From NCBI RefSeq assembly GCF_024623455.1, contig NZ_JANIPJ010000006.1, positions 1 to 64,000 of the forward strand: 64,000 nucleotides of DNA. Reading direction: 5' to 3'. Numbering within the stretch: the stretch's first letter is position 1; every line of letters starts with the position of its first letter. Under the pieces are notes generated by a model. The model ran no database searches. It was not told the origin of the DNA and saw only the letters and a program-made list of their open reading frames with translations. This document shows, one piece after another, positions 8,605 to 18,229 of this stretch. The stretch comes from Paenibacillus soyae (GTDB lineage Bacteria > Bacillota > Bacilli > Paenibacillales > Paenibacillaceae). A program made the translations under genes and the position numbers.

Positions 8605-11229
8605 TTACGTCTTTGGCTTGATGAGATAACCGAGGGCTTCTAGATTCGTTCCGGATATCGCAACAGGGTATTTGTTGTAATTGACGATGACGGACGCTCC
8701 CGATGCGTAGGTCGTCTCGAACACGCCAGCCGCCAGCATCCGGTGGCCGGTAATTTCCTTCGAGCCGATCGCGGCGAGCCCTTCGCTATACTCGCTGTAC
8801 ATGGCTTTGATCTTATCCGCCAGCATGGAATATTGAATCGAATAGTAGTCGCTGTATTCCGAGTTTTTCAGGATGTCGACGTTCTCCGCGCTGATCGTGA
8901 ACTTCGGAATGCTTCCAAGCTCAAGCGCCTGAAGCAGGAAGTAATCGCTCCGGTCGGGCGACAGATTCACGTTCAGCGTTGTGTATTCCGCAAGCCCGTT
9001 CATGACGAGCTGCCGGAACGGAATCGAGCTGAACATCGTCGCGTAGTTGCTGCTCTCCCTGGAAATATCGGACGCGTAGGCGATGTGCGGAATCCGGTCC
9101 ATATTGGGATTGTCCAGCGCAAGCATCTTCTGCTCGGACAGCTTCCGCAGATTCTCCTCCACGATCGAGCGCGTCGCCACCGGGTCGATAATCTCGCGCG
9201 GATTGTAGCTCGCGTAATACGTGGAGCCCAAGTCGCCGAGCGCGATATTCGGATACGCCGCCGAGCCGCCCAGGAAGCCGTCTACCGTATCGCTCAAATA
9301 TAACGGATTCAATAAGAAACGTTTGGTGCTGCCGAGATCGAACCAGCCGTTCGCGTAATTATACTTCTGGAATTCGATCGGCTTGCCGTCGTAGCCGTAC
9401 AGGGCATTCGATTTCGGCCAGAAGCCTCCGCTTGTATCCGACAGCCGCAGGAGGTCGGCATGAAGGAACAGCTCGTCGTTCCCCTCTCGGAAGCCGCTCA
9501 TCAGCGCTTCAAGCTCTTTTTTGCTGCCGTTTTCCCCTACCAGCTCCGCTTTGTTGCCGATCGTATTGTTCAGGCCTCCGTTCAAGACGCCTTTGTAGCT
9601 GACCACGGCGCTCACGTCCTTCAGATCCCGCATAATCTCGAGCAGCTGGCTGTATTTCGTCATCGAATACGGTTTGCTGTAAGGAATGCCGAGCAGTCTC
9701 CTCTCCAGCGTGACGGTTCCGATGACGTCGAGGAACAGCTTCGGCTCCGCCGAGTAGGCAGGCTCAAGCCCGTGCGCTTCGATCAGATAATCCCGGTACG
9801 CCTTGGCCAAATCGTAATAGTCGACCTTCTCGCCGAACAGCTTGTATCGGACCGTATAATCGACGTGAATCAGGCCGGTCGTAGCCAGGAAGCGCGCTTC
9901 GTTGTCGCTGTAAGGGCCGAAAACCTTCACGCGCGAATACTGCATGGAATCGAAGGTGCTGTATACTTTGTTGTACGGCGCGCCGCCGGCCGACGTATCC
10001 TTCGTGCCCAGCTGCACCTTCACATAGCCAAGCTCGGCGCCTTTCTCGATAATGCCCAGGTGGCCTTGCGATCTTCCGGCAAGATCCGTCGCGTACATGC
10101 CGAATACGGGCATCGTCAGATTTTCGGGAAATTCCGGCATCTCGTACAACGTGTTGTAGTACGTATTGTCGTACACCGGCCGTTCATACTCCGGGAATTT
10201 CCCATTGAACGTATTGACTTGGAACAAGGCGCCCGCCCCGTCCGGCACGACGATCTGCCCGTCATCCACCTTCTCCGCCGAAGCGAGGCCGAATGAAGGA
10301 AGAACGGCGATGTTCTGGATCGTGTAGAAGTCGTTGTCGCCTACGATTTCGTAGGTCGGCACCTTCACGACGAGATCGCCCTTATCCAGCGTCGCCTCCA
10401 TCGTGACGACGAACCGCGCGGGCTGCGTAATCGTCACCGTCACTCCGAACTGCTGGCTGTCCGCGATCAGCATGTCGGTCGTGTACCCGACATCCTTCGA
10501 GAATTGAATCAAATCCTTGACCAGCGAGAGCGGCGGCAAGCCGGAAAATTTGAAAAAGTAGAGGCCGTTATCCTCGTCCCGCTGATAAGCGATGGAGAGC
10601 GCCTCCTCATATTTTTTGACTTGCGCTGCCGTGAGATTTCCTTGCGCGGCCAGCTCTTCAAGCTTCTTCAGGAAGAGCGTCTCGTAGCTTTCGATCGATA
10701 TCTTCGCTGGCATGTATTCTTCCAGACGGTAGGATTCGGTCTCGAAGAAATCGAACACGATTTGGACGCCGTTCTCGATCCGGTTCAACGTATACCGGCC
10801 GTTCTGAATCGCGTACCGGTACGCATCCCACTCGTGCATCGCGCTGTCTTCGCCGAGAAACCGGATGACGATCGGGGATTTCTCGACATCCCCGCTTTTC
10901 CCGTCGTCGAATAAACTGTTCCACACCGCTCCGCTCGAGGTGTCTACCACCTTCAAATTCAGCGTGCCGGTGTCGAGATAAAGCTCCTTTCCTTCGCTGC
11001 TGGAGAGCAGCACCGTACCGGCTTTCGGATCGAGCTTGCCCGTCTGCGCCGACACGCCCTCCCGGTTATATTCCGGCAGCGGCTGCCGGGCGATCCCGTA
11101 GTGCTTGATGACGGATGGAAGGAAGCTGAGGGCGGCGACAATGAGCACGGCCAGAACCGCCAGCGCCAGCTCCCGCCTGCCTATAGCCTTGATCCGAACG
11201 ACCGATGCCAGATTTATGTTCTTGAGCAT
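8605..11229 (-). CDS. Large membrane-anchored extracellular protein, DUF5696-like
   Basis: This is an 874-residue protein with one N-terminal membrane helix (about residues 19-38) and no lipobox, followed by a long extracellular region rich in beta structure and aromatic residues. I recognise it as the type annotated DUF5696 in Paenibacillus sugar loci; its biochemical role is not established. It has a RBS GAGGTGG and starts 4 bases after the Yip1 gene. It lies between the Yip1-like gene and the second permease pair, so it may be a substrate-handling or assembly component of these importers. The C-terminal part (about residues 540-760) reads like a TIM-barrel-type glycosidase fold by its motif rhythm, but I cannot identify catalytic residues. 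Confidence 0.7.
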   Translation of the reverse strand: MLKNINLASVVRIKAIGRRELALAVLAVLIVAALSFLPSVIKHYGIARQPLPEYNREGVSAQTGKLDPKAGTVLLSSSEGKELYLDTGTLNLKVVDTSSGAVWNSLFDDGKSGDVEKSPIVIRFLGEDSAMHEWDAYRYAIQNGRYTLNRIENGVQIVFDFFETESYRLEEYMPAKISIESYETLFLKKLEELAAQGNLTAAQVKKYEEALSIAYQRDEDNGLYFFKFSGLPPLSLVKDLIQFSKDVGYTTDMLIADSQQFGVTVTITQPARFVVTMEATLDKGDLVVKVPTYEIVGDNDFYTIQNIAVLPSFGLASAEKVDDGQIVVPDGAGALFQVNTFNGKFPEYERPVYDNTYYNTLYEMPEFPENLTMPVFGMYATDLAGRSQGHLGIIEKGAELGYVKVQLGTKDTSAGGAPYNKVYSTFDSMQYSRVKVFGPYSDNEARFLATTGLIHVDYTVRYKLFGEKVDYYDLAKAYRDYLIEAHGLEPAYSAEPKLFLDVIGTVTLERRLLGIPYSKPYSMTKYSQLLEIMRDLKDVSAVVSYKGVLNGGLNNTIGNKAELVGENGSKKELEALMSGFREGNDELFLHADLLRLSDTSGGFWPKSNALYGYDGKPIEFQKYNYANGWFDLGSTKRFLLNPLYLSDTVDGFLGGSAAYPNIALGDLGSTYYASYNPREIIDPVATRSIVEENLRKLSEQKMLALDNPNMDRIPHIAYASDISRESSNYATMFSSIPFRQLVMNGLAEYTTLNVNLSPDRSDYFLLQALELGSIPKFTISAENVDILKNSEYSDYYSIQYSMLADKIKAMYSEYSEGLAAIGSKEITGHRMLAAGVFETTYASGASVIVNYNKYPVAISGTNLEALGYLIKPKT

Positions 11230-11233
11230 GTTG

Positions 11234-11860
11234 TCACCACCTCTTCGTCAATTCCAGGAAGACCGCATAGACGAATCCGATCACTTTCCCTATAAGCGTA
11301 AAATACAACATCGAGAGGAAGACGATGAGAATCGCCGAGACGAAGGAGGCCGCCAGCGTCACGATGTTGATCATAGCCGAATATTCATGCGTCACGGTCA
11401 AGCCGCAGAACAGCAGGAACGCGAACCACACCGTTCCGATCGCCGTAAACGCGGTTAGCAGCGCCGATTCCTCTTGCGTGACGACGTTGCTCAGCATAAT
11501 GCCGAGCACATCGAAGATCAGCTTCGGAATCAGCGCGTAGCTGATTACGATGTAGATATCGCCGATGGTGCCGTTGCCGTCGAACAGCGTCGTAATGCTC
11601 CAGTTGCTGATCATGAACAGCAGGAACGGGAACAGCGTCGTAATGAAAATCGTGATGCTGTTCATGGCGAATAGCGGATTATAGTTCAGAATGAAGCCGG
11701 TGTATTGGTAGCTCATGATGCCCGTGACGCCGCAGAGGAGCATGATGACCGTCGCCAGCGCGAAATTTCTTTTGCCCAGAAACTTCACATCGTAAAATCC
11801 GTCGAACGGATGGAGGAGCACGCGGAACATATATTTCCCATCTTCAACAATTCCGGCCAT
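11234..11860 (-). CDS. Yip1-family polytopic membrane protein
   Basis: This 208-residue protein has about five hydrophobic segments and the short cytoplasmic N-terminus typical of bacterial Yip1-domain proteins (PF04893). Bacterial members have no defined biochemical role. It sits between the propeller-protein gene and the DUF5696 gene, in the same orientation and with small gaps, so it is part of the same transcription unit. Its ribosome binding site is weak (GGAAAGG, far from the ATG), which may mean that translation depends on upstream coupling or is low. A role as a scaffold for the two sugar importers is inference from position only. Confidence 0.7.
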   Translation of the reverse strand: MAGIVEDGKYMFRVLLHPFDGFYDVKFLGKRNFALATVIMLLCGVTGIMSYQYTGFILNYNPLFAMNSITIFITTLFPFLLFMISNWSITTLFDGNGTIGDIYIVISYALIPKLIFDVLGIMLSNVVTQEESALLTAFTAIGTVWFAFLLFCGLTVTHEYSAMINIVTLAASFVSAILIVFLSMLYFTLIGKVIGFVYAVFLELTKRW

Positions 11861-11911
11861 AAGTTAGGATCATACCTTTCCTGTAGAGCTTGAGTGGTCC
11901 TGCCGCAATCG

Positions 11912-13366
11912 CTAACCGTTTTTCTTGTTGTATCTGAATTCCGAATAGAACAAGGCGCCGGCAAGGGCGACGAACAGGAGGACGAACCACATGAAATGGT
12001 GCTGGATGAACAGATTCCTATATTCCGCGAAGGCTTGCGAATAGTACCCGCGGCTGTTGCCGAGCTTCAGGTAGTACATCGCCTTGTCGAATACGTCCTG
12101 CATCAGGTAGTTTCGGCCGACGCCCGTATACGCGATGTCGTAATTGGCGTTGCGCTCCAGCGTCTCCTCGAACGCCGCTCCCGCCGCTTCCCAGTTGCCG
12201 TGGAAATATTGCTTCTCGGCCTCCAGGGCGGCCTGCCCGAACTCCGTCGGCTGAAATACATACGCGCTGCCGAACTGCTTATCCGTCAAGATCAGCTTAT
12301 CTCCGAACCAGGTAATCGCGGTCGGCTCCTTGACGTTTCCTTTCAGGTTGCCGATGGAATTAAAGACGTTCATGATATCCCCTTCGAAATTGTAGAGGAA
12401 CACCCTTCCCATCGTTTTGTCCAGGAGGGCATATACGCCGTAATCGGAAACCGCGATATCGACGAACTGGCTTTCCGTCGCCGTGACTCGCGGCAGATCG
12501 CCGATGACGCGGAAATACCCGTCTTGGATCAGCACGTTTTCGCCTTTCGAGTTAAAGCGGAATACTTTATCCTGCGCCGAAGGGTCGAACGTCGTCGCGT
12601 AGATCAGCCCTTCCGAATCGATGCTTATATTATTGAAGGAAGGCGCGAACAGCTTCTTCATCTTCTCCTTCTGCTGATTGGAGGCGATCGACTTCCAGAA
12701 GAAATCGATTAGATTGACTCTAGGCTTATTCAAGCCAAAATAGCGGGAGAAGGTGCCGTCCGGATGGATGTCGATTATGCCTTCATAGCTTCCCTGCACG
12801 ACGACGCTGATTTTGCCGTTCTTGTCGACGACAAGCTTGGACGGCTTGAACGGGGTTACCCCCACCATGTCCGCGGGCTTCTCGATCGTCCGCTTGTAAG
12901 AGTAAGACTCCCCGTCCAGCACCACGATCCGCTCCGCTCCCGTGTCCGCGATGTACAGCTCGCCAAGCGCCTCGCTGTAGAACACGCCTTCGGGATTAGC
13001 CAGCATGAGCTGCTTGCCTGTCGCTTCGCTCACCATGATTTTTCCGGCTTCGTCCCGAATCAACTTAATGGAAGCGAGGAACGTAAGATCCGTGTCGAAC
13101 ACATTGATGCGGCTTTCCGTCGCGTCCGCGACGAAGATCCGGTCATCGGCGACGTACACGTCGTCGAAGCTTCCGACCTTGATCTTCTCCATGCGGCTGC
13201 CGTCCAGCGTATCCGCCCACTCGAATGCCGGAGGACTCCGCTTGGCTCTTCCCCATGCATCATAGGTGTAATCGCTCTCGAACGTATTCGCGGCGTACGC
13301 GCCGGCTGTCGGGAAGAGCAGGCAGATCGCGCAGGCGATAACGGCAGCCCTCATATAATTCATCAC
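11912..13366 (-). CDS. Secreted NHL-type beta-propeller protein with C-terminal membrane anchor
   Basis: The 484-residue product has a signal peptide (to about residue 25, ending GAYAAN), then repeated propeller blades (for example KVGSFDDVYVADDRIFVADA, EALGELYIADTGAERIVVLD and GLIYATTFDPS). A short TPR-like helical stretch follows near residues 390-445, and a C-terminal membrane helix near 455-475 is followed by basic residues. NHL-like propellers bind proteins, RNA or sugars. Here the domain lies outside the membrane, so a sugar or solute-binding-protein partner is plausible. A GGAG site lies 9 bases before the GTG chosen. An ATG 3 bases further in is an alternative start. It lies directly after the first permease pair. 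Confidence 0.75.
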   Translation of the reverse strand: MMNYMRAAVIACAICLLFPTAGAYAANTFESDYTYDAWGRAKRSPPAFEWADTLDGSRMEKIKVGSFDDVYVADDRIFVADATESRINVFDTDLTFLASIKLIRDEAGKIMVSEATGKQLMLANPEGVFYSEALGELYIADTGAERIVVLDGESYSYKRTIEKPADMVGVTPFKPSKLVVDKNGKISVVVQGSYEGIIDIHPDGTFSRYFGLNKPRVNLIDFFWKSIASNQQKEKMKKLFAPSFNNISIDSEGLIYATTFDPSAQDKVFRFNSKGENVLIQDGYFRVIGDLPRVTATESQFVDIAVSDYGVYALLDKTMGRVFLYNFEGDIMNVFNSIGNLKGNVKEPTAITWFGDKLILTDKQFGSAYVFQPTEFGQAALEAEKQYFHGNWEAAGAAFEETLERNANYDIAYTGVGRNYLMQDVFDKAMYYLKLGNSRGYYSQAFAEYRNLFIQHHFMWFVLLFVALAGALFYSEFRYNKKNG

Positions 13367-13391
13367 CGCGGGTCTCTCCTTTCCGATTGCA

Positions 13392-14291
13392 TTATTCTTT
13401 GATGCCCGTCGTGGCCATGGTCTGAATGACGTTGCTCTGGGAGAAGATGAAGACCGCCACCGGCACGACCAGCATGATGAGCGTGACGGCCGACGCGACC
13501 CCCGTCCGGGCTACGCCCGCATTAACGATCTGCGACAGCGCGTAGCTGATCGGCTTCAGCTTCTCGCTCAATATAAATCCGCCGCCGGTCGTCCCCCAGA
13601 AGTTCTGGAAGGATAGAATGATCAGCGTAATCCAGGCCGCTTTGGACAGCGGCATCATGACCCGCCAGAAGATCGTAAATTCGCTCGCTCCGTCGATCTT
13701 GGCCGCTTCGATCAGGGCGTCGGGCACCTGAACCATAAAGTTCAGCATGAGGAACAGCCCGAGCGTGCCGCCGATCGACGGAAGGATGACGGCCCAGTAG
13801 CTGTCGATCATATTCAGCTTCGACATGATTACGTAGTTCGGAAGGGCGGTTACGGTACCGTTGAACATCAAGGAATACACGATCAGCTTCGACATCGTCT
13901 TCGAGCCCGGGAACACGTATTTCGCCAGCGGGAAGGCCGCCATGGAGCCGATAATGACCGTTCCGGCCGTGCCTGCCGCCGTGAGGAACAACGTGTTGAA
14001 CAAATACCGGGACATCGGAATCCAGGAGTTCCCGATAATGATGAGCAGATCCTGGAAGTTCGTCATCGTCGGGTTCTGCACGAACAAGTTCGGCGGGAAG
14101 ATAAAAATTTCGTTCAGCGGCTTGAACGCGTTATTAATGATGAAGATGAGCGGCCAAACGCTGAACAAGCCGAAAATGCCCAGGAAGAAGGTCAGGGTGA
14201 AGTCGCCGAAGATGCTTCGGTTCCTGCGCTTGAATTTCCGGGATAGATACGCTTTTCTTATGACTGCGGGAACGACTTGCACCCTAAACAC
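13392..14291 (-). CDS. Carbohydrate ABC transporter permease, MalG type (first pair)
   Basis: The 299-residue protein has six helices and the EAA loop IEAAKIDGASEFTIFWRVMM near residues 195-215. It begins with a GTG and overlaps its partner by 8 bases. With the MalF-type protein it forms the membrane channel of a CUT1 sugar importer. The large solute-binding protein encoded immediately upstream of the pair is its likely binding protein. Confidence 0.92.
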   Translation of the reverse strand: MFRVQVVPAVIRKAYLSRKFKRRNRSIFGDFTLTFFLGIFGLFSVWPLIFIINNAFKPLNEIFIFPPNLFVQNPTMTNFQDLLIIIGNSWIPMSRYLFNTLFLTAAGTAGTVIIGSMAAFPLAKYVFPGSKTMSKLIVYSLMFNGTVTALPNYVIMSKLNMIDSYWAVILPSIGGTLGLFLMLNFMVQVPDALIEAAKIDGASEFTIFWRVMMPLSKAAWITLIILSFQNFWGTTGGGFILSEKLKPISYALSQIVNAGVARTGVASAVTLIMLVVPVAVFIFSQSNVIQTMATTGIKE

Positions 14292-15234
14292 CTACCCTTC
14301 TGAGTGCTTTCTGCACGATGATGTTGGTGAATACCATAATGAAGAACAGAATGGTCGCGATCGCCGACGCGTAGCCCATCTCGTACCGGATGAAGCCGTA
14401 GTCGTGCAGATGCGTCAGAATCGTGTGTCCCGCGTATTCGACCGACGGGAAGCCCGCAAGCTCGATCGAAATTTGCGAGACGGACAGCGAGCTCGTTATT
14501 TGCATGACGGCACCGAACAGCAGCTGCGGCTTCATGGACGGGAGAGTGATGAACCAAAGCTCCTGCCAGCGGTTACGGATGCCGTCGATCTGGCCGGCTT
14601 CGTACAACGTCCGGTCCACGTTCTGCAGCCCCGCGATGAACGCCAGGAAGCTGACGCCGAGACTGAGCCATAGCTGCACCAGGATAAGAATCGGGAACAC
14701 GTATTCCTTCTTGTCGAACCATAGAATCGGCTCGCTGATGAAGCCGAGCTTCATCAGCCAAGCATTGGAATAACCGTACATATCCGACGAGAAGATGAGC
14801 TTCCAGATCAGATAGGCGTTCCCCGAAATCGAAGGCGCGTAGAATACCAGCGTCATGACCGCGCGCACCTTCGGCGTCAATTCGTTGATCAGCCAAGAGA
14901 AAACGAAGCACATAATGTAGCTGATCGGACCGGTAATAAGCGCGAAGAACAGCGTGTTCTTGACGGCGATCAGGAACACGTCGTCGTTCACGATCAGATT
15001 GATATAATTGCCGAACCCGACGAACGTCGGCAGCTCTAGCATATTGAACGACGTGAAGCTGATTACGATCGAAGTGATGACCGGGATCACGGTAAACACG
15101 ACGAAGATGACGGAGAACGGCAGCAGAAGCAAATATTTTTCCTTATGCTTCCTCCAGACGTTCGCGATCGACGTCTCTCCTCGGGTTCTTGCGACAGGCT
15201 TGCGACTCGTCCGCATATTCACCTTACTCTGCAT
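14284..15234 (-). CDS. Carbohydrate ABC transporter permease, MalF type (first pair)
   Basis: This is a protein of about 316 residues with a basic N-terminus, six helices and the EAA loop YEAGQIDGIRNRWQELWFITLP near residues 215-236. Two starts are possible: a GTG at 15240 and an ATG at 15234; the ATG lies at a better distance from GAGGAG. The gene begins within a few bases of the stop codon of the large solute-binding protein, so the two are translationally linked. It pairs with the MalG-type protein encoded next. Confidence 0.92.
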   Translation of the reverse strand: MQSKVNMRTSRKPVARTRGETSIANVWRKHKEKYLLLLPFSVIFVVFTVIPVITSIVISFTSFNMLELPTFVGFGNYINLIVNDDVFLIAVKNTLFFALITGPISYIMCFVFSWLINELTPKVRAVMTLVFYAPSISGNAYLIWKLIFSSDMYGYSNAWLMKLGFISEPILWFDKKEYVFPILILVQLWLSLGVSFLAFIAGLQNVDRTLYEAGQIDGIRNRWQELWFITLPSMKPQLLFGAVMQITSSLSVSQISIELAGFPSVEYAGHTILTHLHDYGFIRYEMGYASAIATILFFIMVFTNIIVQKALRRVGV

Positions 15235-15241
15235 ACTCACC

Positions 15242-18145
15242 TTACTCCTCTATCTGTGGATTCCGACCCGTCATACGGCTCGCGGGGTCCTCGCTGTAGG
15301 ATAGATGGAACTCTTTGCGCTTCTTCGTAAGCTCCTGATCGATCTGCTTAATATTCATGTACAGCGCTTCCCGCGGATTCCTTCCGCTCGTCACGACGGA
15401 ACGGAACGCGTAATCAATGGCTCTCGGCGTCATATAGCCCCCCGGCACCTCGGGGAAGCCCACCGCGTCCCCGAACTGCCGTATCAATTGCTCCGAGTCC
15501 TTGGTTGCCCAAGGCAGCCGTTCCAGAACCTCGACGTTCGCCGTCGGATATCTCGCGGCGGAGCCCATTACGGATTCGAGCGCGTTAGCGTAAGCCGCTT
15601 GCGTGTCCGCCTCGATCCACCACTTCATGAACGCCCATGCTTCCTCTTTCTTGTCCGAGGCTTCCAACATGATGCTGTCGATCGTCGTCGCGAGCGCCGT
15701 ATGGTTCACCTCGCCGTCCTCCCCTTCGACTCCCGGTATCGGAGCGAAGGACCACAGCCCTCTAATCTCGGGCGCGAACACCTCGAGCTGATTGTAGGTC
15801 GTATACGGCGCGATCCCGACGGGCATGGCTCCGGTTCGGAACCGGTTCGGGAAATCGGCGGATACGGGCAGCCGATAGCTCGTGAAGAACCTCGTGACGA
15901 GGTTAAACGCGCTCATCGCTTCGTCCTCGATCAGACCGCTCTTGATGCCGTAATCGGCGTCGCTTCCCTGGTACAAATCTCCGCCGTGCTGATAGACGAG
16001 CGACGGATAAAGCTCTTGGCCGGGAATGTAGAAGTCATAGTTGTTCGCGTGGAGAACGGAGATGACATGCTCGACCTCATCCCACGTCTCCGGCGGCTCC
16101 AGCCCGAGCTGATCCAAAATATCCTTGCGGTAGAACATCATCAAGAAGGAGGATTGCTCGGGAAGACCATATATTCCGTCCTCGTAGGAAACCGTGTTCC
16201 ACGTGCTGTCGTCGAATTGGCCGCGGATCTCTTCGAAGCCTTCCAGCTTCGACAAGTCCGCCAGGGCGCTCCGCATGGCGAAGTTGACGACCGTCGCCTG
16301 CGGCACGGCAAGGGCGACATCGGGCCCGTTGCCCGCAAGCGTCGCCGGAAGAATGACATCCTCCGGAATCAGCTGCAGCTCGACCGGAATATTCGAATTC
16401 GGCGTGAAGCCTTGATCGATCAGATCTTTGATGACCTGCGCCTGATCGCGTCCGGCCGCGATCCATACCTTGATGGCGTTATCCTGCGATTCTTCGGAAA
16501 TCATCGTTTCGTCCACGAAGAACGTCGATAGGAACCTGACCGTGCCGTAATAGCCGCGAACAAACCCGTTCGGCTCCGCGTCCGGCAGCTTGGCTTCCGG
16601 CGCGGACAACGTAAAGCTGTCCAGCTGTAACGGCATTTCCGAGATCGACGTGATCCATGTGCCAAGCGAAGAAATATTGTTCTCCATCGTGGCCAGCTCC
16701 GTAATCACATCCTCCGGCTTCAGGCTTAACCGTTCGGCCTGCACCTGCATCTTTTCGATCATAGCCGTTTTCTCGCCCTTCTCGCCGGTGATTCTCACGA
16801 GCTCGTCAACGACCTTCTTCAGCCGCTCGCTCTCCGCGCGAAGCGTTTCCGCGTAATTCGGTATTTTCTTCGTAATCTCGTAATCGATGTAGCGATCCGG
16901 CACGACTCCGGTTATTTGCACCGTCTTGCGATAGAGATCGTTCAGGATGAATACGCTCTTCTCCACCTCCGAGAGCGGCATCGCGAAATCGCCTAAGACG
17001 ACCTCCAGCGAAATCGTATTCTCTCCTTGCTTCAGAGGGATGAGGAAATCCTCATCGCCGTTGCCGGGCACATAATGAACGAAGCCGGATTGAAAGGCGA
17101 ACGGTATGGCCGCCGCTTCGCTGAATGGAACCTCCCCGTTCACCTTCAGCTGCCGGTACGACATGACGCCGCGATTCGAGCTCTGCGCGCCGCGGAAGGA
17201 AATGCGGTACAGCCCCTCCTCCGGCACGTCGACGCGCCAGGTCAGGAAGTCGCCCGGCGTTCTCCAGCTCGTGCCGCCGATCGTGTTCAGCTTGATTTTA
17301 TAAGGATGATAGGGAACGGTCTGCGGATTGCTGTAATCGGTGGTCAGCATAATATCGACCGACGATTTCTCGATTCCGATCGTATGACCGTCCGTTCGTT
17401 CCGCTTGATAGACCAGATTCGCGCCTTCGTAAACCTTGTAGGTCTGCTTCCATTCCTGGACGACGTCCGCGTACGGCTTCGTTACCGGCGCCGCTCTCAG
17501 CGTAATATCGAGAATCTTCATCGGCTCCTTCACCGATTCGAAGGTCAGCGTATGCGTTCCCGCGCTCAAATAAAATTTGTAGGGCTCCAGGCTTCTCTTC
17601 CGCGAGTCATTCATATATACCGTCATCGGCTCTGGTTTCTCCACCGCGACCGGACGGATTTCGTTCCCGTCCTTCTCCGCGATGCCGCCGCTGTTGTCCC
17701 ACACTCGATGGAATATCAATTGATTCATGCCGTTAAACAAGCTTTCATTATCGATATACAGCTTTCTTTCGATCTTCGAATTCGTTCCCTCGGCAGGCAC
17801 GTAAGTGACCGCCACATTGTAAAACCCGGCCTCTCGCACTTGCACCTTCCATGTAATCGCGCCGCTCTCTCCGGTTACGACGGCGCCGTTCTCCAGGCTC
17901 GCTTCCATGTCGGCCGAGGCCTCGTAGGACGCGGTGTCCACCTTGATCTCGGACGATGCCATCTTGCCGTCATACCCGTTGCTCTCGAGGTACGCGCCAT
18001 AGGATTCTTCGGTATAGGCTTGCCGATCTGCGGATGCGGCCGCCGATACGACATTCGCGCCTCCCGCTCCCATCGCGGATATGAACATGACAAATACCAA
18101 CAATGTCAGAACCCCGTACACAAACATCCTCTTCATCATGGACAT
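15242..18145 (-). CDS. Giant extracellular solute-binding protein with N-terminal carbohydrate-binding-like modules
   Basis: At about 967 residues this is twice the usual size of a CUT1 solute-binding protein. The ATG at 18145 is chosen because GGAGG lies 9 bases upstream. A Sec signal peptide of about 35 residues ends in a SAAAS-type cleavage site, without a lipobox cysteine. Residues of about 40-410 look like two beta-sandwich modules of the carbohydrate-binding type, followed by a helical linker rich in E, K and L (about 415-500). The C-terminal 420 residues are a solute-binding domain (GNGPDVALAVP, YGLPEQSSFLMMFYRKDIL, ETWDEVE, and the DSIMLEASDKKEEAWAFMKW signature). It probably captures a long or branched sugar chain for the adjacent permease pair. 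The lack of a lipid anchor leaves its surface attachment unexplained. Confidence 0.88.
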   Translation of the reverse strand: MSMMKRMFVYGVLTLLVFVMFISAMGAGGANVVSAAASADRQAYTEESYGAYLESNGYDGKMASSEIKVDTASYEASADMEASLENGAVVTGESGAITWKVQVREAGFYNVAVTYVPAEGTNSKIERKLYIDNESLFNGMNQLIFHRVWDNSGGIAEKDGNEIRPVAVEKPEPMTVYMNDSRKRSLEPYKFYLSAGTHTLTFESVKEPMKILDITLRAAPVTKPYADVVQEWKQTYKVYEGANLVYQAERTDGHTIGIEKSSVDIMLTTDYSNPQTVPYHPYKIKLNTIGGTSWRTPGDFLTWRVDVPEEGLYRISFRGAQSSNRGVMSYRQLKVNGEVPFSEAAAIPFAFQSGFVHYVPGNGDEDFLIPLKQGENTISLEVVLGDFAMPLSEVEKSVFILNDLYRKTVQITGVVPDRYIDYEITKKIPNYAETLRAESERLKKVVDELVRITGEKGEKTAMIEKMQVQAERLSLKPEDVITELATMENNISSLGTWITSISEMPLQLDSFTLSAPEAKLPDAEPNGFVRGYYGTVRFLSTFFVDETMISEESQDNAIKVWIAAGRDQAQVIKDLIDQGFTPNSNIPVELQLIPEDVILPATLAGNGPDVALAVPQATVVNFAMRSALADLSKLEGFEEIRGQFDDSTWNTVSYEDGIYGLPEQSSFLMMFYRKDILDQLGLEPPETWDEVEHVISVLHANNYDFYIPGQELYPSLVYQHGGDLYQGSDADYGIKSGLIEDEAMSAFNLVTRFFTSYRLPVSADFPNRFRTGAMPVGIAPYTTYNQLEVFAPEIRGLWSFAPIPGVEGEDGEVNHTALATTIDSIMLEASDKKEEAWAFMKWWIEADTQAAYANALESVMGSAARYPTANVEVLERLPWATKDSEQLIRQFGDAVGFPEVPGGYMTPRAIDYAFRSVVTSGRNPREALYMNIKQIDQELTKKRKEFHLSYSEDPASRMTGRNPQIEE

Positions 18146-18173
18146 ACCCAGGACCCTCCATTTATGACTGCGC

Positions 18174-18199
18174 GGTGCTATGATTCGCATCATAGCACC
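18174..18199 (-). other. Intercistronic hairpin between the two solute-binding-protein genes
   Basis: A perfect 11-bp stem (GGTGCTATGAT with ATCATAGCACC) closes a 4-base loop. It lies between the stop of the 690-residue binding protein and the start of the giant one and has no T-run, so it is unlikely to terminate. Such hairpins often protect the upstream message from 3' decay, which would raise the level of the first binding protein. Confidence 0.6.
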
Positions 18200-18229
18200 C
18201 GCAGCTTGTAGCTATTGTGCGATTGACAA

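Noticed and set aside
15305..16531. Long antisense open frame (408 codons) opposite the giant binding protein
   Set aside because: The sense strand carries a clear solute-binding domain; the antisense product has an R-rich, unstructured composition and no ribosome binding site. Similar shadows at 9460-10296, 17027-18211, 3869-4534 and 48609-49778 were rejected for the same reason.
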